This document shows, piece by piece, positions 18,701-27,802 of a DNA stretch of 64,000 nt. Source of the stretch: Flavobacterium daemonense (GTDB lineage Bacteria; Bacteroidota; Bacteroidia; Flavobacteriales; Flavobacteriaceae); the NCBI RefSeq assembly GCF_007341385.1, contig NZ_VJYD01000001.1, positions 124,001 to 188,000 of the forward strand. The letters are read 5' to 3'. A program made the position numbers and the translations under genes. The notes under the pieces were generated by a model, which was not told where the DNA came from, ran no database searches, and worked only from the letters and a program-made list of their open reading frames with translations. The number at the start of each line of letters is the position of its first letter. The stretch's first letter is position 1.

Positions 18701-21700
18701 ACGTTTTCTGTTAAGTTTTTCCAGGTTCCCGATGCTCCCGGAACGTTCGCTTGTCCACCCAGTTTTCCTTCGGCACCTACTTCTCGGGCAACCGTTGTAA
18801 CCTGATCAGAGAAAGTAGCCAGCGTGTCAATCATTTCATTGATAGTATCTGTAAGTTGTGCAACTTCACCTTTTGCATCAATAGAAAGTTTTTGTTTTAA
18901 GTTTCCTTTTGCAACCGATGTTACCACCTTTGCAATTCCACGAACCTGACCCGTCAAATTGGACGCCATTACGTTAACAGAATCCGTTAAATCTTTCCAA
19001 GTTCCCGCAACACCTTTCACTTCAGATTGTCCGCCAAGTTTTCCTTCGGTACCCACTTCACGCGCCACACGAGTAACCTCAGATGCAAACGAATTCAGCT
19101 GTTCCACCATGGTATTGAACGTATTTTTCAAATCAAGGATTTCACCTTTTACGTCAACGGTAATTTGTTTTGAAAGGTCGCCATTTGCCACGGCTTTGGT
19201 TACATCGGCAATATTACGAACCTGTCCGGTTAAGTTCGATGCCATTTGGTTCACCGAATCCGTTAAATCTTTCCAAGTTCCCGCAACACCCGGTACAAAG
19301 GCCTGACCGCCCAGTTTTCCGTCCGTTCCAACCTCACGCGCCACACGCGTAACCTCAGAGGCAAAAGCACGAAGCTGATCCACCATGGTATTTACGGTTT
19401 CTTTCAATTGCAGAATTTCCCCACGAACGTCAGCTGTAATTTTTTTCGACATATCTCCGTTGGCCACAGCAATTGTAACTTCGGCAATATTACGAACCTG
19501 AGTGGTCAAGTTACCCGCCATTTGATTCACCGAATCGGTCAAATCTTTCCAAGTTCCGGCAACTCCGGGCACATTGGCTTGACCTCCTAATTTTCCTTCG
19601 GTACCCACTTCACGCGCCACACGAGTCACCTCAGAGGCAAATTCACGAAGCTGATCCACCATTGTATTTAAAGTTTCTTTTAATTGCAGAATTTCCCCGC
19701 GAACGTCAACCGTAATTTTTCTGGACATATCTCCATTCGCCACGGCAATCGCCACATCGGCAATATTACGAACCTGCGCAGTAAGGTTTCCTGCCATTTG
19801 GTTCACGGAATCTGTTAAATCTTTCCAAGTTCCGGCGACTCCGGGAACATTCGCTTGTCCTCCCAATTTACCTTCAGTTCCTACTTCTCGCGAAACCCTC
19901 GTAACCTCCGAAGCAAAGCCTCGAAGCTGATCCACCATTGTATTGATGGTATTTTTTAACTCTAAAATTTCTCCTTTTACGTCAACGGTAATTTGGAGCG
20001 ATAAATCGCCTTTTGCCACTGCGGTTGTAACTTCGGCGATATTACGAACTTGTCCTGTTAAGTTGGATGCCATTTGGTTTACCGAATCCGTTAAGTCTTT
20101 CCAAGTTCCGCCAACACCTTCAACCTGAGCCTGACCACCAAGTTTTCCTTCGGTACCAACCTCACGCGCCACACGAGTTACCTCAGAGGCAAAGGAATTC
20201 AGCTGACCCACCATTGTATTGATTGTGTTTTTCAGCTCTAAGATTTCTCCTTTGGTATCAACCGTAATCTGGCGTGATAAATCGCCTTTTGCTACGGCGG
20301 TTGTAACTTCGGCAATGTTACGAACCTGACCGGTTAAGTTAGATGCCATTTGGTTTACAGAATCCGTTAAATCTTTCCATGTTCCGCCGACACCTTTTAC
20401 TTTGGCTTGACCGCCGAGTTTTCCTTCGGTTCCCACCTCAAGCGCCACACGCGTTACCTCAGAGGAGAAAGAGTTCAGCTGATCCACCATGGTATTGATG
20501 GTTTTTTTCAACTCTAAGATTTCTCCTTCGGCTACAGCCGTAATTTTTTTCGATAAATCTCCATTTGCTACCGCCGTTGTTACCTCGGCGATATTTCTAA
20601 CTTGTCCGGTTAAGTTGGATGCCATTTGGTTCACCGAATCGGTTAAATCTTTCCATGTTCCACCAACACCTTTTACTTTGGCTTGACCACCGAGTTTTCC
20701 TTCAGAACCAACCTCACGCGCCACACGCGTTACCTCGGCACCAAAAGAGTTCAGCTGATCCACCATGGTATTGATGGTATTTTTTAATTCGAGGATTTCG
20801 CCCTCTACGTTTACAGTAATTTTTTTAGATAAATCTCCTTTTGCTACGGCTGTTGTAACCTCGGCAATATTACGAACCTGACCTGTTAAATTGGATGCCA
20901 TTTGGTTTACCGAATCGGTCAAATCTTTCCAAACCCCTCCGACACCTCGAACGCGCGCTTGTCCTCCCAATTTTCCTTCAGAACCAACCTCACGCGCCAC
21001 ACGCGTAACCTCAGAAGAAAAGGAATTCAGCTGATCTACCATCGTGTTGATCGTGTCTTTCAACTCTAGAATTTCTCCTTTTACGTCAACCGTAATTTTT
21101 TTCGAAAGATCTCCTTTTGCCACGGCCGTTGTTACATCGGCAATATTTCGAACTTGTCCGGTAAGATTGGATGCCATTTGGTTCACCGAATCGGTTAAAT
21201 CTTTCCAAGTTCCACCAACACCTTTTACTTGTGCTTGACCTCCTAATTTTCCTTCGGTACCAACCTCACGCGCCACACGTGTTACCTCCGAAGAAAACGA
21301 GTTCAGCTGATCCACCATGGTATTGATGGTATTTTTTAATTCCTGAATTTCTCCTTTTACGTCAACCGTAATTTTTTTCGATAAATCTCCTTTTGCAACA
21401 GCGGTTGTCACATCTGCAATATTTCTAACTTGCCCGGTAAGATTCGATGCCATTTTATTTACAGAGTCGGTCAAATCTTTCCAAACCCCGCCAACACCAC
21501 GAACTTTTGCTTGACCGCCTAATTTTCCTTCGGTACCAACTTCACGCGCCACACGTGTAACTTCCATAGAAAAAAGGTTCAGCTGTTTTACCATTCCGTT
21601 TACCTCTTTTGCAATTCGGAGAAATTCCCCTTGAAGCGGATTTCCCTCAATAGACAAAGGCATTTCCTGCGACAAATTTCCTTTTGCCACCGATGTAATT

Positions 21701-22125
21701 ACATGCGCAATTTCGATTGTTGGGTGAACCAAATCTGAAATCAAGGTGTTTACCGAATCAACACAGGAACTCCACGAACCACGTGCACCATCAAGCACAA
21801 CGCGATTGGTTAGTTTTCCTTGTTTACCAATGTTTTTACCCACTTTCTGAAATTCAAAAACCATTCTTTCGTTCAAATCGATGATTTCATTCAAAGTGTC
21901 GCAAATAGCTCTTTTAGTTCCATCTTGATCGGTTGGAAAACGCTGTGAAAAATTTCCGTTTTTGACTTTCAGCAAAATCTTCAAAAATTCGGCATCGCTA
22001 AGAATTGATTCTTCAGATTTGTTTTTCTTGCTTTTGCGATCAGCAGTTTTTTCATCTGTAATAACGGGCATTGCAATCAGCACGTCATTTTTAGAGGTTT
22101 TATTTTTATTTGTCTTATTTTTCAT
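15751..22125 (-). CDS. Giant hybrid histidine kinase with poly-HAMP array, GAF, HK and three receivers
   Basis: 2124 aa with no membrane segment. Residues about 30-1215 are a tandem array. Eleven units contain [16 protein letters not shown] and WKDLTDSVN, each exactly 92 residues apart, alternating with [13 protein letters not shown] segments, plus a divergent first unit. This matches the poly-HAMP organisation of Nik1-type group III hybrid kinases. A GAF domain (about 1235-1385) and a coiled coil (about 1385-1435) follow, then HisKA with His1449 in MSHELRTPL and an HATPase domain (about 1550-1665). Three receivers lie at about 1735-1850, 1855-1975 and 2008-2124. In fungal relatives the HAMP array senses osmotic and fungicide stress. 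A cytoplasmic stress sensor is therefore likely, and the exact signal is unknown. Confidence 0.95.
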   Translation of the reverse strand: MKNKTNKNKTSKNDVLIAMPVITDEKTADRKSKKNKSEESILSDAEFLKILLKVKNGNFSQRFPTDQDGTKRAICDTLNEIIDLNERMVFEFQKVGKNIGKQGKLTNRVVLDGARGSWSSCVDSVNTLISDLVHPTIEIAHVITSVAKGNLSQEMPLSIEGNPLQGEFLRIAKEVNGMVKQLNLFSMEVTRVAREVGTEGKLGGQAKVRGVGGVWKDLTDSVNKMASNLTGQVRNIADVTTAVAKGDLSKKITVDVKGEIQELKNTINTMVDQLNSFSSEVTRVAREVGTEGKLGGQAQVKGVGGTWKDLTDSVNQMASNLTGQVRNIADVTTAVAKGDLSKKITVDVKGEILELKDTINTMVDQLNSFSSEVTRVAREVGSEGKLGGQARVRGVGGVWKDLTDSVNQMASNLTGQVRNIAEVTTAVAKGDLSKKITVNVEGEILELKNTINTMVDQLNSFGAEVTRVAREVGSEGKLGGQAKVKGVGGTWKDLTDSVNQMASNLTGQVRNIAEVTTAVANGDLSKKITAVAEGEILELKKTINTMVDQLNSFSSEVTRVALEVGTEGKLGGQAKVKGVGGTWKDLTDSVNQMASNLTGQVRNIAEVTTAVAKGDLSRQITVDTKGEILELKNTINTMVGQLNSFASEVTRVAREVGTEGKLGGQAQVEGVGGTWKDLTDSVNQMASNLTGQVRNIAEVTTAVAKGDLSLQITVDVKGEILELKNTINTMVDQLRGFASEVTRVSREVGTEGKLGGQANVPGVAGTWKDLTDSVNQMAGNLTAQVRNIADVAIAVANGDMSRKITVDVRGEILQLKETLNTMVDQLREFASEVTRVAREVGTEGKLGGQANVPGVAGTWKDLTDSVNQMAGNLTTQVRNIAEVTIAVANGDMSKKITADVRGEILQLKETVNTMVDQLRAFASEVTRVAREVGTDGKLGGQAFVPGVAGTWKDLTDSVNQMASNLTGQVRNIADVTKAVANGDLSKQITVDVKGEILDLKNTFNTMVEQLNSFASEVTRVAREVGTEGKLGGQSEVKGVAGTWKDLTDSVNVMASNLTGQVRGIAKVVTSVAKGNLKQKLSIDAKGEVAQLTDTINEMIDTLATFSDQVTTVAREVGAEGKLGGQANVPGASGTWKNLTENVNQLAANLTTQVRAISEVASAVTQGDLTRTIGVEAKGEVEALKDTINQMISNLKATTLRNQEQDWLKSNLAKFTQMLQGQKELNAVTKKILSELATVVTAQHGLFYILEEGEEFMDSKLNLIASYAYIKRKDSITSYAMGEGLIGQVAIEKERIILSNVPKDYIRINSGLGDAKPKDVIILPVLFEGRLKAVIELASLDTFNQTHLDFLEGLTESIGIVLNTIESNSRTEELLVQSQSLASELKSQQEVLKNTNEELEEKAILLANQKEEVELKNQEVEVARKALEEKADQLTLTSKYKSEFLANMSHELRTPLNSLQILANELIANRDGNLSEKQIQFAKTINSCGDDLIQLINDILDLSKIESGYISVDYNPISFEEISRFVESTFNPISQAKHLNFEIFMDANLPEVMETDSQRLNQILKNLLSNSFKFTEKGSVKLNIYKADNNWKTKNVSLENAEAVVAFEISDTGIGISKEKQNIIFEAFQQAEGSTSRKYGGTGLGLSISRGLSDLLGGSIELESDTNIGSKFTLFLPLKFVHIAEIEDMNVNEETNVLHAGKSRLKSLPSSSFNKSDINLYFADEVGDDRAIIKPDDKILLIAEDNLTFAKILLEKAHQHDIKAVVTTKGNDVIDYINQFQPHAITMDLNMPDTSGWKILDRLKTDFTLRHIPVYIISGEDERNKGLKRGARNFLVKPVKNDVLTALFNDIHDFKNKKEKNLLVVDDNPAELRRIVEAVKADDISIATALTAKDAVKLIEEKSFDCIILDLVLPDADGLDLISDLENNISGQETAIIIHSAGDVNKKQRSRLSRFAHSIITKSSSSIDELVDQTALFLHRVHKDLPENMRKRIETYYLKEDVLINKKVLLVDDDVRNLFALTTALERFGLDVISAESGHEAIEILNQNTKMDIVLMDIMMPEMDGYETMKIIRQNARHKDLTIIAVTAKAMKGDRQRCIESGASDYITKPVNVEQLSSLMRVWLK
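18700..21760. repeat. 276-bp tandem coding repeat of the poly-HAMP array
   Basis: The word AATCTTTCC recurs at 18990, 19266, 19542, 20646, 20922 and 21198, always a multiple of 276 bp apart, with equivalent sites at 18714 and 21474. The array therefore holds 11 in-phase units with no net insertion or deletion. Units differ mostly at silent sites, so expansion is not recent, apart from a few close neighbours. Confidence 0.93.
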
Positions 22126-22168
22126 AATCGGTGGCGTTATGGCAGGTTTAGTTTTTGGTGATTGGAGG

Positions 22169-22256
22169 TTAATTATTGATTGTTAATTGTGAATGTGGAT
22201 TTGAGTTTTTGGTTTTTCATTAACAATTAACAATTAACAATTCATAATTAATAATT
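22169..22256. repeat. Imperfect AT-rich inverted repeat
   Basis: Copies of the word TTAATTGT/ACAATTAA form an imperfect palindrome (left arm about 22169-22194, right arm about 22219-22256) around a 24-nt spacer. It lies between the lone receiver gene and the giant kinase gene. It could fold as an mRNA hairpin, but no clear T-tract marks it as a terminator. Confidence 0.6.
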
Positions 22257-22259
22257 GTT

Positions 22260-22691
22260 TTAAACGTTTTCATTCAGCAAGATCTTTCTTAAATGAAATT
22301 GGACAAAAGCATCCATAGAGTCTGATCTTTTTGTGTTATCAGTATAATTGAGCGGTTTTATGATATATCCTGAAATCCCTAAATTTTCGGCTGTTTCTCG
22401 GTCACTGCTTTCAGACGAAGTAGTCATGATAAAAACTTTAAGGTCTTTTAATTTTTCGTCAGATCTCAGAATCTGCAAAAACTCTATTCCGTTCATTTTC
22501 GGCATATTAATATCAAGCAGAATAACATCTGGAACAAGCGGATTTTCCTTATTTCGCAACATCTGAAGCGCTTCAAGACCGTTATAAGCCGTGTGAAGAT
22601 CATATTTGATTTCCAGCTTTTTTAGCGAGCGCTCAACCGAAATGGTGTCCAGTTCGTCATCTTCAATCAATAAAATATTAGGCTTTCTCAT
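22260..22691 (-). CDS. Single-domain response regulator
   Basis: 143 aa from the chosen start, covering one CheY-like receiver. It shows LIEDDELD for the acidic pocket, VILLDINMPKMNG for the phosphoacceptor, MTTSSE for the switch Thr and IKPLN for the conserved Lys. The frame is open up to 22778, but I place the start at 22691. The protein then begins MRKPNILLIEDD like its relatives, whereas the longer form would add 29 unrelated residues read from inside the kinase gene. With this start it overlaps the upstream CHASE3 kinase by 14 bp, so the two are translationally coupled and probably form a cognate pair. Rcp1-like partners of phytochrome-type kinases have the same shape. Confidence 0.9.
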   Translation of the reverse strand: MRKPNILLIEDDELDTISVERSLKKLEIKYDLHTAYNGLEALQMLRNKENPLVPDVILLDINMPKMNGIEFLQILRSDEKLKDLKVFIMTTSSESSDRETAENLGISGYIIKPLNYTDNTKRSDSMDAFVQFHLRKILLNENV

Positions 22692-24138
22692 ATTGTTTAT
22701 TATTTCTCCAGGTAAAAGTAAATTTGGTTCCTTTGCCCAGTTTTGATTCGACATGAATGCTTTCTCCTTGGTCGTCAATTATTTTTTTAACAATGGCAAG
22801 TCCAACTCCGGTGCTTTCCATTTCGTTTTTCTCTCTGAGTGTCTGAAAAATTTCAAAAATTTTATGATGATATTCTTCATCAATTCCAATTCCGTTATCA
22901 GCAACTGTAAACTCATAAAAATTGAGCACTTTAGTGGCTTTTATTTCGATAAATGGATTTTCAGATTTTGAATATTTCACTGCATTACTGATTAAATTCG
23001 AAAAAACCTGTTCCAGTTTCAAACGTTCTGTAACAAGTTCCGGAAGATTGATAATTTCGAGTTTAAATTCTCTTGGAACGATCGATTGTGCGATTTCATG
23101 AACAAGTGCATTGGTATCCACTACTTCTGGAGGCGTTTTCCTGTTTATTCTTGCGTATTCTAAGAGACCATTAATTAAAGCTTCCATGCGCTGTGTTCGT
23201 TTCGGAATAATATTCAGATAATTTCGAAGTTCAGGGGAGATTTCGCTTGACAAATCTTCTTCAATCCAGCTGATTACATTGTAAATTCCTCTCAACGGCG
23301 CTTTTAAATCATGAGAAACCACGTAAGCAAACTTGTTGAGTTCTTCGTTTTTGTTTTCCAGTTCCTGAATATTTTTTTCCAGACGGCGTGACATGATATT
23401 CAGCGACGAGGCGAGCGCACTCAATTCGTCATTTTTATAATCTTGGACAATCGTAAAACGTCCTTTTGAAATCGTATCAGCCACACGAACCATCGAATTG
23501 ATTCGTTTTGTGATCATCACCACGATATACGCCGTACTGCAGATTCCGATGAAAATCGTCAGCGACAAAAAAACTAGCGAATACGTTCTGGCTTTGCTCA
23601 AAGAATGCAACAGCATTTCAGAATGATGCGCTCTTGTTTTGTATTCGATTTTATCAAATGTTCTGAACTTTTTGGTGATCGAATCATTGATGTTTTTGCC
23701 AATATGCTTTTTGAGTTTGTTGTCTAAAAGATATTGATAGGTTTTAGGATTCTCTTTTCTTGCCCGAATCAATTCAGATGTATAAATAAGCCATTCGTTG
23801 TGAAGAATGCTTATCGAATCTAAAATAACCGACTGAATCTTGTTGCTGTCAATAAGCGTATGCTGTTCGACAATAAAACCAGGGACTTTCTCAATACCGC
23901 TGTAATAAGGTACGAGATAAGTTGAATCACTTGTTAGAAGATAACCGCGCACGGCACTCTGCATTTGTAAAATAGCTCTATGAGTTTTGTTTGAATTGCG
24001 GATTACAGCTTCTGATTTAGAAAGAAACTGCGAATTTTGATTGACTTTAAGAGACAGTCTGTAATTGGTATACGAATCTGCAGCAGAAAGCAAAATGATA
24101 AGTGTGAAGGCCAAAATTATTTGAGTAGATAATTTCAT
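22678..24138 (-). CDS. Membrane histidine kinase with CHASE3 sensor and HAMP
   Basis: 486 aa. A first membrane helix (about 5-25) is followed by an extracytoplasmic CHASE3-type helical sensor (about 35-180, with MQSAVRGYLLTSD), a second membrane helix (about 185-210) and a HAMP linker (about 210-260). HisKA has His276 in VVSHDLKAPL, and the HATPase domain (about 365-480) has DNGIGI and STGVGLAI boxes. It is the standard transmembrane sensor of a two-component pair whose likely partner is the overlapping receiver gene at 22260-22691. The ligand for CHASE3 sensors is unknown in the family. The upstream receiver gene (24215-24592) is 76 bp away on the same strand. Confidence 0.93.
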   Translation of the reverse strand: MKLSTQIILAFTLIILLSAADSYTNYRLSLKVNQNSQFLSKSEAVIRNSNKTHRAILQMQSAVRGYLLTSDSTYLVPYYSGIEKVPGFIVEQHTLIDSNKIQSVILDSISILHNEWLIYTSELIRARKENPKTYQYLLDNKLKKHIGKNINDSITKKFRTFDKIEYKTRAHHSEMLLHSLSKARTYSLVFLSLTIFIGICSTAYIVVMITKRINSMVRVADTISKGRFTIVQDYKNDELSALASSLNIMSRRLEKNIQELENKNEELNKFAYVVSHDLKAPLRGIYNVISWIEEDLSSEISPELRNYLNIIPKRTQRMEALINGLLEYARINRKTPPEVVDTNALVHEIAQSIVPREFKLEIINLPELVTERLKLEQVFSNLISNAVKYSKSENPFIEIKATKVLNFYEFTVADNGIGIDEEYHHKIFEIFQTLREKNEMESTGVGLAIVKKIIDDQGESIHVESKLGKGTKFTFTWRNNKQYEKA

Positions 24139-24214
24139 TGTCTTTCTGTTAAGAAAACTGCATTAAAAAATAAAGTAGCTGCAATAGGGCATATTTTACA
24201 TTCTGAAAAACACA

Positions 24215-24592
24215 TTATATGGTAAAATCACTTATTATTTTTTTTAGTTCGTTAAAATCACTTGGCTTCGAAATAAATTCTTGTGCACCATAACTTCTTG
24301 CTTTCAATTTTGTCTCTTCAAATTGCGAAGTCGAAAAAACAACAATCGGAATATCTCGAATGATTTTTTGCGCTTTAATCGCCGTCAAAAATTCAAAACC
24401 CGACATAACTGGCATGTTGAGATCAAGAAATATAATGTCAGGGTTTAATTCCTGACGGATTAATTTATCGAGCGCTTCAACCGAATTGTGCATTGCAGTA
24501 TAGTCTGCAGTTGATACCGCTTGTAAAGCTTCCATGAAAAATTCGCAATCGTCTATATCGTCGTCAATTTGAAGTATATTTTTATAAATCAT
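24215..24592 (-). CDS. Single-domain response regulator
   Basis: 125 aa consisting of one receiver. QIDDDIDDCEFF provides the acidic cluster, IIFLDLNMPVMSG the phosphoacceptor Asp, FSTSQ the switch residue, and SKPSDF the conserved Lys. This is the cyanobacterial Rcp1-like form common beside phytochrome-type kinases in Bacteroidota. It is the first gene of the minus-strand signalling block. With three lone or fused receivers and three kinases in a row, partner choice cannot be fixed from sequence. Confidence 0.92.
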   Translation of the reverse strand: MIYKNILQIDDDIDDCEFFMEALQAVSTADYTAMHNSVEALDKLIRQELNPDIIFLDLNMPVMSGFEFLTAIKAQKIIRDIPIVVFSTSQFEETKLKARSYGAQEFISKPSDFNELKKIISDFTI

Positions 24593-24697
24593 AAATGTTT
24601 TCTTAGTGTAATTAGAAGAATGATTATTCTTTTCGCTTTAATTCTGTAAGTTGTTTAGGCAATTCAAGCCGTTTTTTCAAGGTAAAATTCAGAGAAA

Positions 24698-24856
24698 TTA
24701 ATAATCAATCTTGGCGCTTAAAGTATTAGTCTGATGATGAAGAGCCTCTTTAGGGCCGTGAGTATAATCTTCATCATCACAGTGGGGCGCACTGCCGTAA
24801 TTTATAAGAAAAACTAAAAATACAGCAACAAGTATTTTAGAGTAAAGGTGTTTCAT
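24698..24856 (-). CDS. Small exported peptide, 52 aa
   Basis: This complete short ORF begins MKHLYSKILVAVFLVFLINY, a signal peptide-like segment with a basic N-terminus and a hydrophobic core. A short polar tail follows, rich in His, Asp and Glu (SAPHCDDEDYTHGPKEAL), with one Cys. It lies upstream of the signalling block on the same strand. I recognise no family. Short exported peptides of this form are common in Flavobacterium, but coding status rests only on the ORF and its composition. The His and acidic residues could bind metal, which is speculative. Confidence 0.5.
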   Translation of the reverse strand: MKHLYSKILVAVFLVFLINYGSAPHCDDEDYTHGPKEALHHQTNTLSAKIDY

Positions 24857-25090
24857 AGAATTGATAATTTTTGGAATTAAATCAACTATGAAAGTATAAA
24901 TAAGATTTTCCTTCGGTTTACATTATTTCAGATTAATGTTATATAATTAAAATGTTTTCCGTTTTTATTTTATCCATTTTGTTCGGTTTTGGAAAAAGAA
25001 ATTTTTAATTTGAATGCAGAATTGCATTTTATCGAATTTCCGATTATTCACATCATTTCTATACGCCAACTGTGGTTTTTTGGGCAAAAT

Positions 25091-25117
25091 GTCTATAATG
25101 TTGAATAATGTGTCCAT
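25091..25117 (+). promoter_or_regulatory. Candidate HTCS operator O1 (21-bp direct repeat) upstream of GH89
   Basis: Half-sites TCTAT at 25092 and TCCAT at 25113 are exactly 21 bp apart, with TGAATAAT between. The same arrangement occurs upstream of SusC and inositol oxygenase. AraC-type DNA-binding domains usually bind direct repeats spaced about two helical turns. The regulator encoded at 42876 is the likely binder. Confidence 0.6.
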
Positions 25118-25138
25118 TGTTTAAGCCATCAAGATATA

Positions 25139-25146
25139 TACTTTTA
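25139..25146 (+). promoter_or_regulatory. Candidate promoter -7 box for the GH89 leader
   Basis: TACTTTTA approximates the Bacteroidota TAnnTTTG box and starts 26 bp after the right half-site of O1. The same spacing is found at the other two operators. Transcription would start near 25152. Confidence 0.5.
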
Positions 25147-25151
25147 CCTCA

Positions 25152-25276
25152 AGTAAAAATCTAATGAGTCTGCAGGTTACAGACATATAAGTGGCATTAG
25201 ATTTTTATCTAAAAGATTAGGTTTGTTTATTTATGGTTTTATTAAAACGGGAGATTAATAGTCTCCTGTTTTTTTA
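25152..25276 (+). ncRNA. Structured leader or small RNA upstream of GH89
   Basis: Between the candidate promoter and the GH89 gene is a perfect 12-bp stem (25155-25166 with 25195-25206, AAAAATCTAATG and its complement). It encloses a second 5-bp hairpin (GTCTG at 25168, CAGAC at 25180). An intrinsic terminator follows at 25246-25275. A transcript ending there would be about 120 nt. It may be an attenuating 5' leader of the GH89 mRNA or a free-standing small RNA. I do not recognise a known riboswitch class. Confidence 0.45.
25246..25276 (+). terminator. Intrinsic terminator within the GH89 leader
   Basis: Arms AACGGGAGA (25246-25254) and TCTCCTGTT (25262-25270) form a 9-bp stem with one G-U pair and a 7-nt loop, followed by a T-tract to 25275. 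It lies 80 bp before the GH89 start codon, so readthrough or a second promoter is needed for expression. The rest of the 24857-25355 gap shows no gene. Confidence 0.72.
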
Positions 25277-25355
25277 TAAGTATCGATCTGAAATCTGTTT
25301 TTTTTTGTAACCTAAATTATAGTTGCTTTTTATAAACGTAAAAAATATTTATTAA

Positions 25356-27551
25356 ATGTATTGCAATAGGAGAACTAATGGTTCAAAAGGTAAAAAGAAA
25401 ATTGCTTTAGGTAGTTCTTTTTCTTATTTTTTTGTAGTCTTTTTTTTGGTTTTTAATGTATATTCCAAAAACGGAGAAAATACAAAAAGTTCGTTTGCTG
25501 TAATCGAAAAACTGATTGGCAATAGAGCGAATGATTTTGAGTTGGAAATCATAGAAAATAAAGAAATAGCTGATGCTGATTGGTTTGAAATTGAGACAAC
25601 ACCAAATGCAGTAAAGATCAAAGCAACATCGAATACTGTAATTTGTTACGCGGCTTATAATTTTCTTAGAGATATTGGTGCTGTATTAGTAAGTTGGGAA
25701 GGAAACAGAGTCAATTTGCCTAAAACGTGGCCAGCATATTCAAAAAAGGGAGCAACACCGTTTAAATACAGAGAATATTTAAATGCCTGTACTTTTGGCT
25801 ATACAACTCCATGGTGGGACTGGGAGCGCTGGGAAAAGGAAATTGAATGGATGGCATTGCATGGTATTAATTTGCCAACTGCATTAGAAGGACAAGAGGC
25901 GGTTTGGCAACTGCTCTGGAAAGAATATGGTGTAACAGATGCGCAATTACAAGAACATTTTGCAGGTCCTGCATTTTTGCCTTGGCAGCGAATGGGAAAT
26001 ATTAATAGTCTAGATGGTCCGTTGCCACAAGAGTTTATAAATAAAAAGGAAGAAGTTCAAAAGAAAATTCTGCAAAAAATGAGAGCACTAGGCATGCATC
26101 CAGTAGTGCCGGCTTTTAGTGGGTATGTTCCGAAAGTATTTGCCGAAAAACATCCAGATTCAAAGATAAGTGAATTAAAATCTTGGTCGGGTGGCGGTTT
26201 TGAGAGTACTTACTTATTAGATTCAAAAGATCCTTTGTTTAAAGAAATCGGTAAACGTTTTATTGAGATTTATACGAAAGTATATGGTGAATCTGATTTT
26301 TATTTGGCAGATTCTTTTAACGAAATAGTGCCGCCAGTTTCAGAAGGACATAAAAATGAAGAGTTGGTTGACTATGGAAAAACCATTTTTGAAGCGATTA
26401 ATGCTGCGGCTCCAAAAGCAAAATGGGTAATGCAGGGCTGGCTTTTTGGGGATAATAAAGAATTTTGGACGAAAGAAGCAACAAAAGCTTTTCTTAGCAA
26501 AGTTCCAAATGATAGAATGATCATTCAAGATTATGCAAATGATAGGTATAAAGTGTGGGAAAATCAGGAGGCATTTTATGGAAAACAATGGACATACGGA
26601 TATGTTCATAATTATGGAGGATCTAATCCCGTTTATGGAGATTTCAATTTCTACAGAAATGAACTTCTAAGTTTGATGAAAAATACAAGCAGAGGCAATG
26701 TTGTAGGTTATGGAGCCATGCCTGAAGGTTTGAATACTACCTCTTCGGTTTACGAATATATTTATGACTTGCCATGGACGCTGGGAAAAGAATCGGTAAA
26801 TGAATGGCTGGATCACTATCTGAAAGCCAGATATGGGAAAGAAAATTCTGCTGGAGTTCTCAAAGCATGGCAATTATTGGTAGAATCGGTTTATAGCACA
26901 AAATATTGGGAAACTCGCTGGTGGAATGAAAAAGCAGGAGCTTATTTATTTTTTAAAAGACCAACTTTAAAAATAACAGAATTCAAAGGAAATCCGGGAG
27001 ACAAAGAAAAACTGAAGCAAGCTTTGGTTATTTTGAATAAAGAAGCTAAGAACTTTGACAAAAAGAACCTTTTTCAATATGATTTGATCGATGCCTCAAG
27101 ACAGTATTACTCGCTTTGTATTGATGATATGCTAATGGAATGTGTAGCAGCTTATAATGCTAAAGACTTGAAAAAAGGAGATGAATTGTTTAAAAAGATA
27201 GAAAAACAAGCTTTAGAGATTGATAATATGATGAAAGGACAACCTTTAAATAATTTAAAAAATTGGCTGCAGTCGGCATGGAATTATGGAAGCTCAGAAT
27301 CAGAATCAAAATTGTATCTAAAAAATGCCAAAACGATTATAACGCTTTGGGGAGGTGAGGGGCATTTGAATGATTATGCTTCAAGAGCATGGGGCGGTAT
27401 GTATAAAGGATTTTATTGGCCACGATGGAAAATGTTTTTACAGGCTCAACGAGAATCAGTTGTCAGCAACAAACCATTTGATGAAATAAAAGTGGTTGAA
27501 TCTATAAAAGAATGGGAAACAAAATGGTGTGAAAGCACAAATATGAATTAA
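25356..27551 (+). CDS. Alpha-N-acetylglucosaminidase, GH89 (NAGLU-like)
   Basis: 731 aa. An N-terminal basic stretch and hydrophobic core (about residues 20-38) act as a signal peptide. The NAGLU order follows: a small N-terminal domain (about 45-125), a TIM barrel (about 130-460) and an all-helical C-terminal domain (about 465-731). Barrel landmarks are YREYLNACTFGYTTPWWDWERW (split here as YREYLN and TTPWWDWERW) and GMHPVVPAFSGYVP. Likely catalytic acids are Glu323 in SFNEIVPP and Glu457 in MPEGLNTTS, the positions used in the family. The enzyme removes terminal alpha-linked GlcNAc. It is the first gene of the PUL, preceded by a candidate operator and leader. No alternative ATG lies near the start. 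Confidence 0.94.
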   Translation: MYCNRRTNGSKGKKKIALGSSFSYFFVVFFLVFNVYSKNGENTKSSFAVIEKLIGNRANDFELEIIENKEIADADWFEIETTPNAVKIKATSNTVICYAAYNFLRDIGAVLVSWEGNRVNLPKTWPAYSKKGATPFKYREYLNACTFGYTTPWWDWERWEKEIEWMALHGINLPTALEGQEAVWQLLWKEYGVTDAQLQEHFAGPAFLPWQRMGNINSLDGPLPQEFINKKEEVQKKILQKMRALGMHPVVPAFSGYVPKVFAEKHPDSKISELKSWSGGGFESTYLLDSKDPLFKEIGKRFIEIYTKVYGESDFYLADSFNEIVPPVSEGHKNEELVDYGKTIFEAINAAAPKAKWVMQGWLFGDNKEFWTKEATKAFLSKVPNDRMIIQDYANDRYKVWENQEAFYGKQWTYGYVHNYGGSNPVYGDFNFYRNELLSLMKNTSRGNVVGYGAMPEGLNTTSSVYEYIYDLPWTLGKESVNEWLDHYLKARYGKENSAGVLKAWQLLVESVYSTKYWETRWWNEKAGAYLFFKRPTLKITEFKGNPGDKEKLKQALVILNKEAKNFDKKNLFQYDLIDASRQYYSLCIDDMLMECVAAYNAKDLKKGDELFKKIEKQALEIDNMMKGQPLNNLKNWLQSAWNYGSSESESKLYLKNAKTIITLWGGEGHLNDYASRAWGGMYKGFYWPRWKMFLQAQRESVVSNKPFDEIKVVESIKEWETKWCESTNMN

Positions 27552-27710
27552 ATAGAAAATTAAAAGAATTGCGACGTCATGAGCCGGCAGGATTTAGGAA
27601 AATTATAAAAGAATTATGATTTATTTTATGAACAGATTTGAATTTTTAACGAATTTGTTACGAAGAAATAAGCGCTTAAAGTATTGATTTTGCTGGAATA
27701 ATTAAAAATA

Positions 27711-27736
27711 TCCATGTTTATGAATAATCTGTCCAT
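27711..27736 (+). promoter_or_regulatory. Candidate HTCS operator O2 upstream of susC
   Basis: TCCAT at 27711 and TCCAT at 27732 lie exactly 21 bp apart around TGAATAAT, matching O1 and O3. The site is 67 bp upstream of the SusC start codon. Confidence 0.62.
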
Positions 27737-27758
27737 TTATTAAACAAAGCAATAGCTC

Positions 27759-27766
27759 TATTTTCG
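27759..27766 (+). promoter_or_regulatory. Candidate promoter -7 box for susC
   Basis: TATTTTCG fits TAnnTTTG with one mismatch and begins 27 bp after the right half-site of O2, leaving a short 5' leader before the SusC ATG at 27803. Confidence 0.5.
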
Positions 27767-27802
27767 CTTAACAATTATTTAACTAACTAACTTAAATATA
27801 AT

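Noticed and set aside
18700..21760. Regularly spaced repeats that could suggest a CRISPR array or satellite DNA
   Set aside because: The 276-bp repeats are in frame within a single kinase gene and encode 92-residue poly-HAMP units. Unit length and lack of unique spacers exclude CRISPR.
22692..22778. N-terminal extension of the receiver gene starting at 22778
   Set aside because: The extra 29 residues lie within the coding end of the CHASE3 kinase and do not look like receiver sequence. Start at 22691 gives a normal receiver N-terminus.
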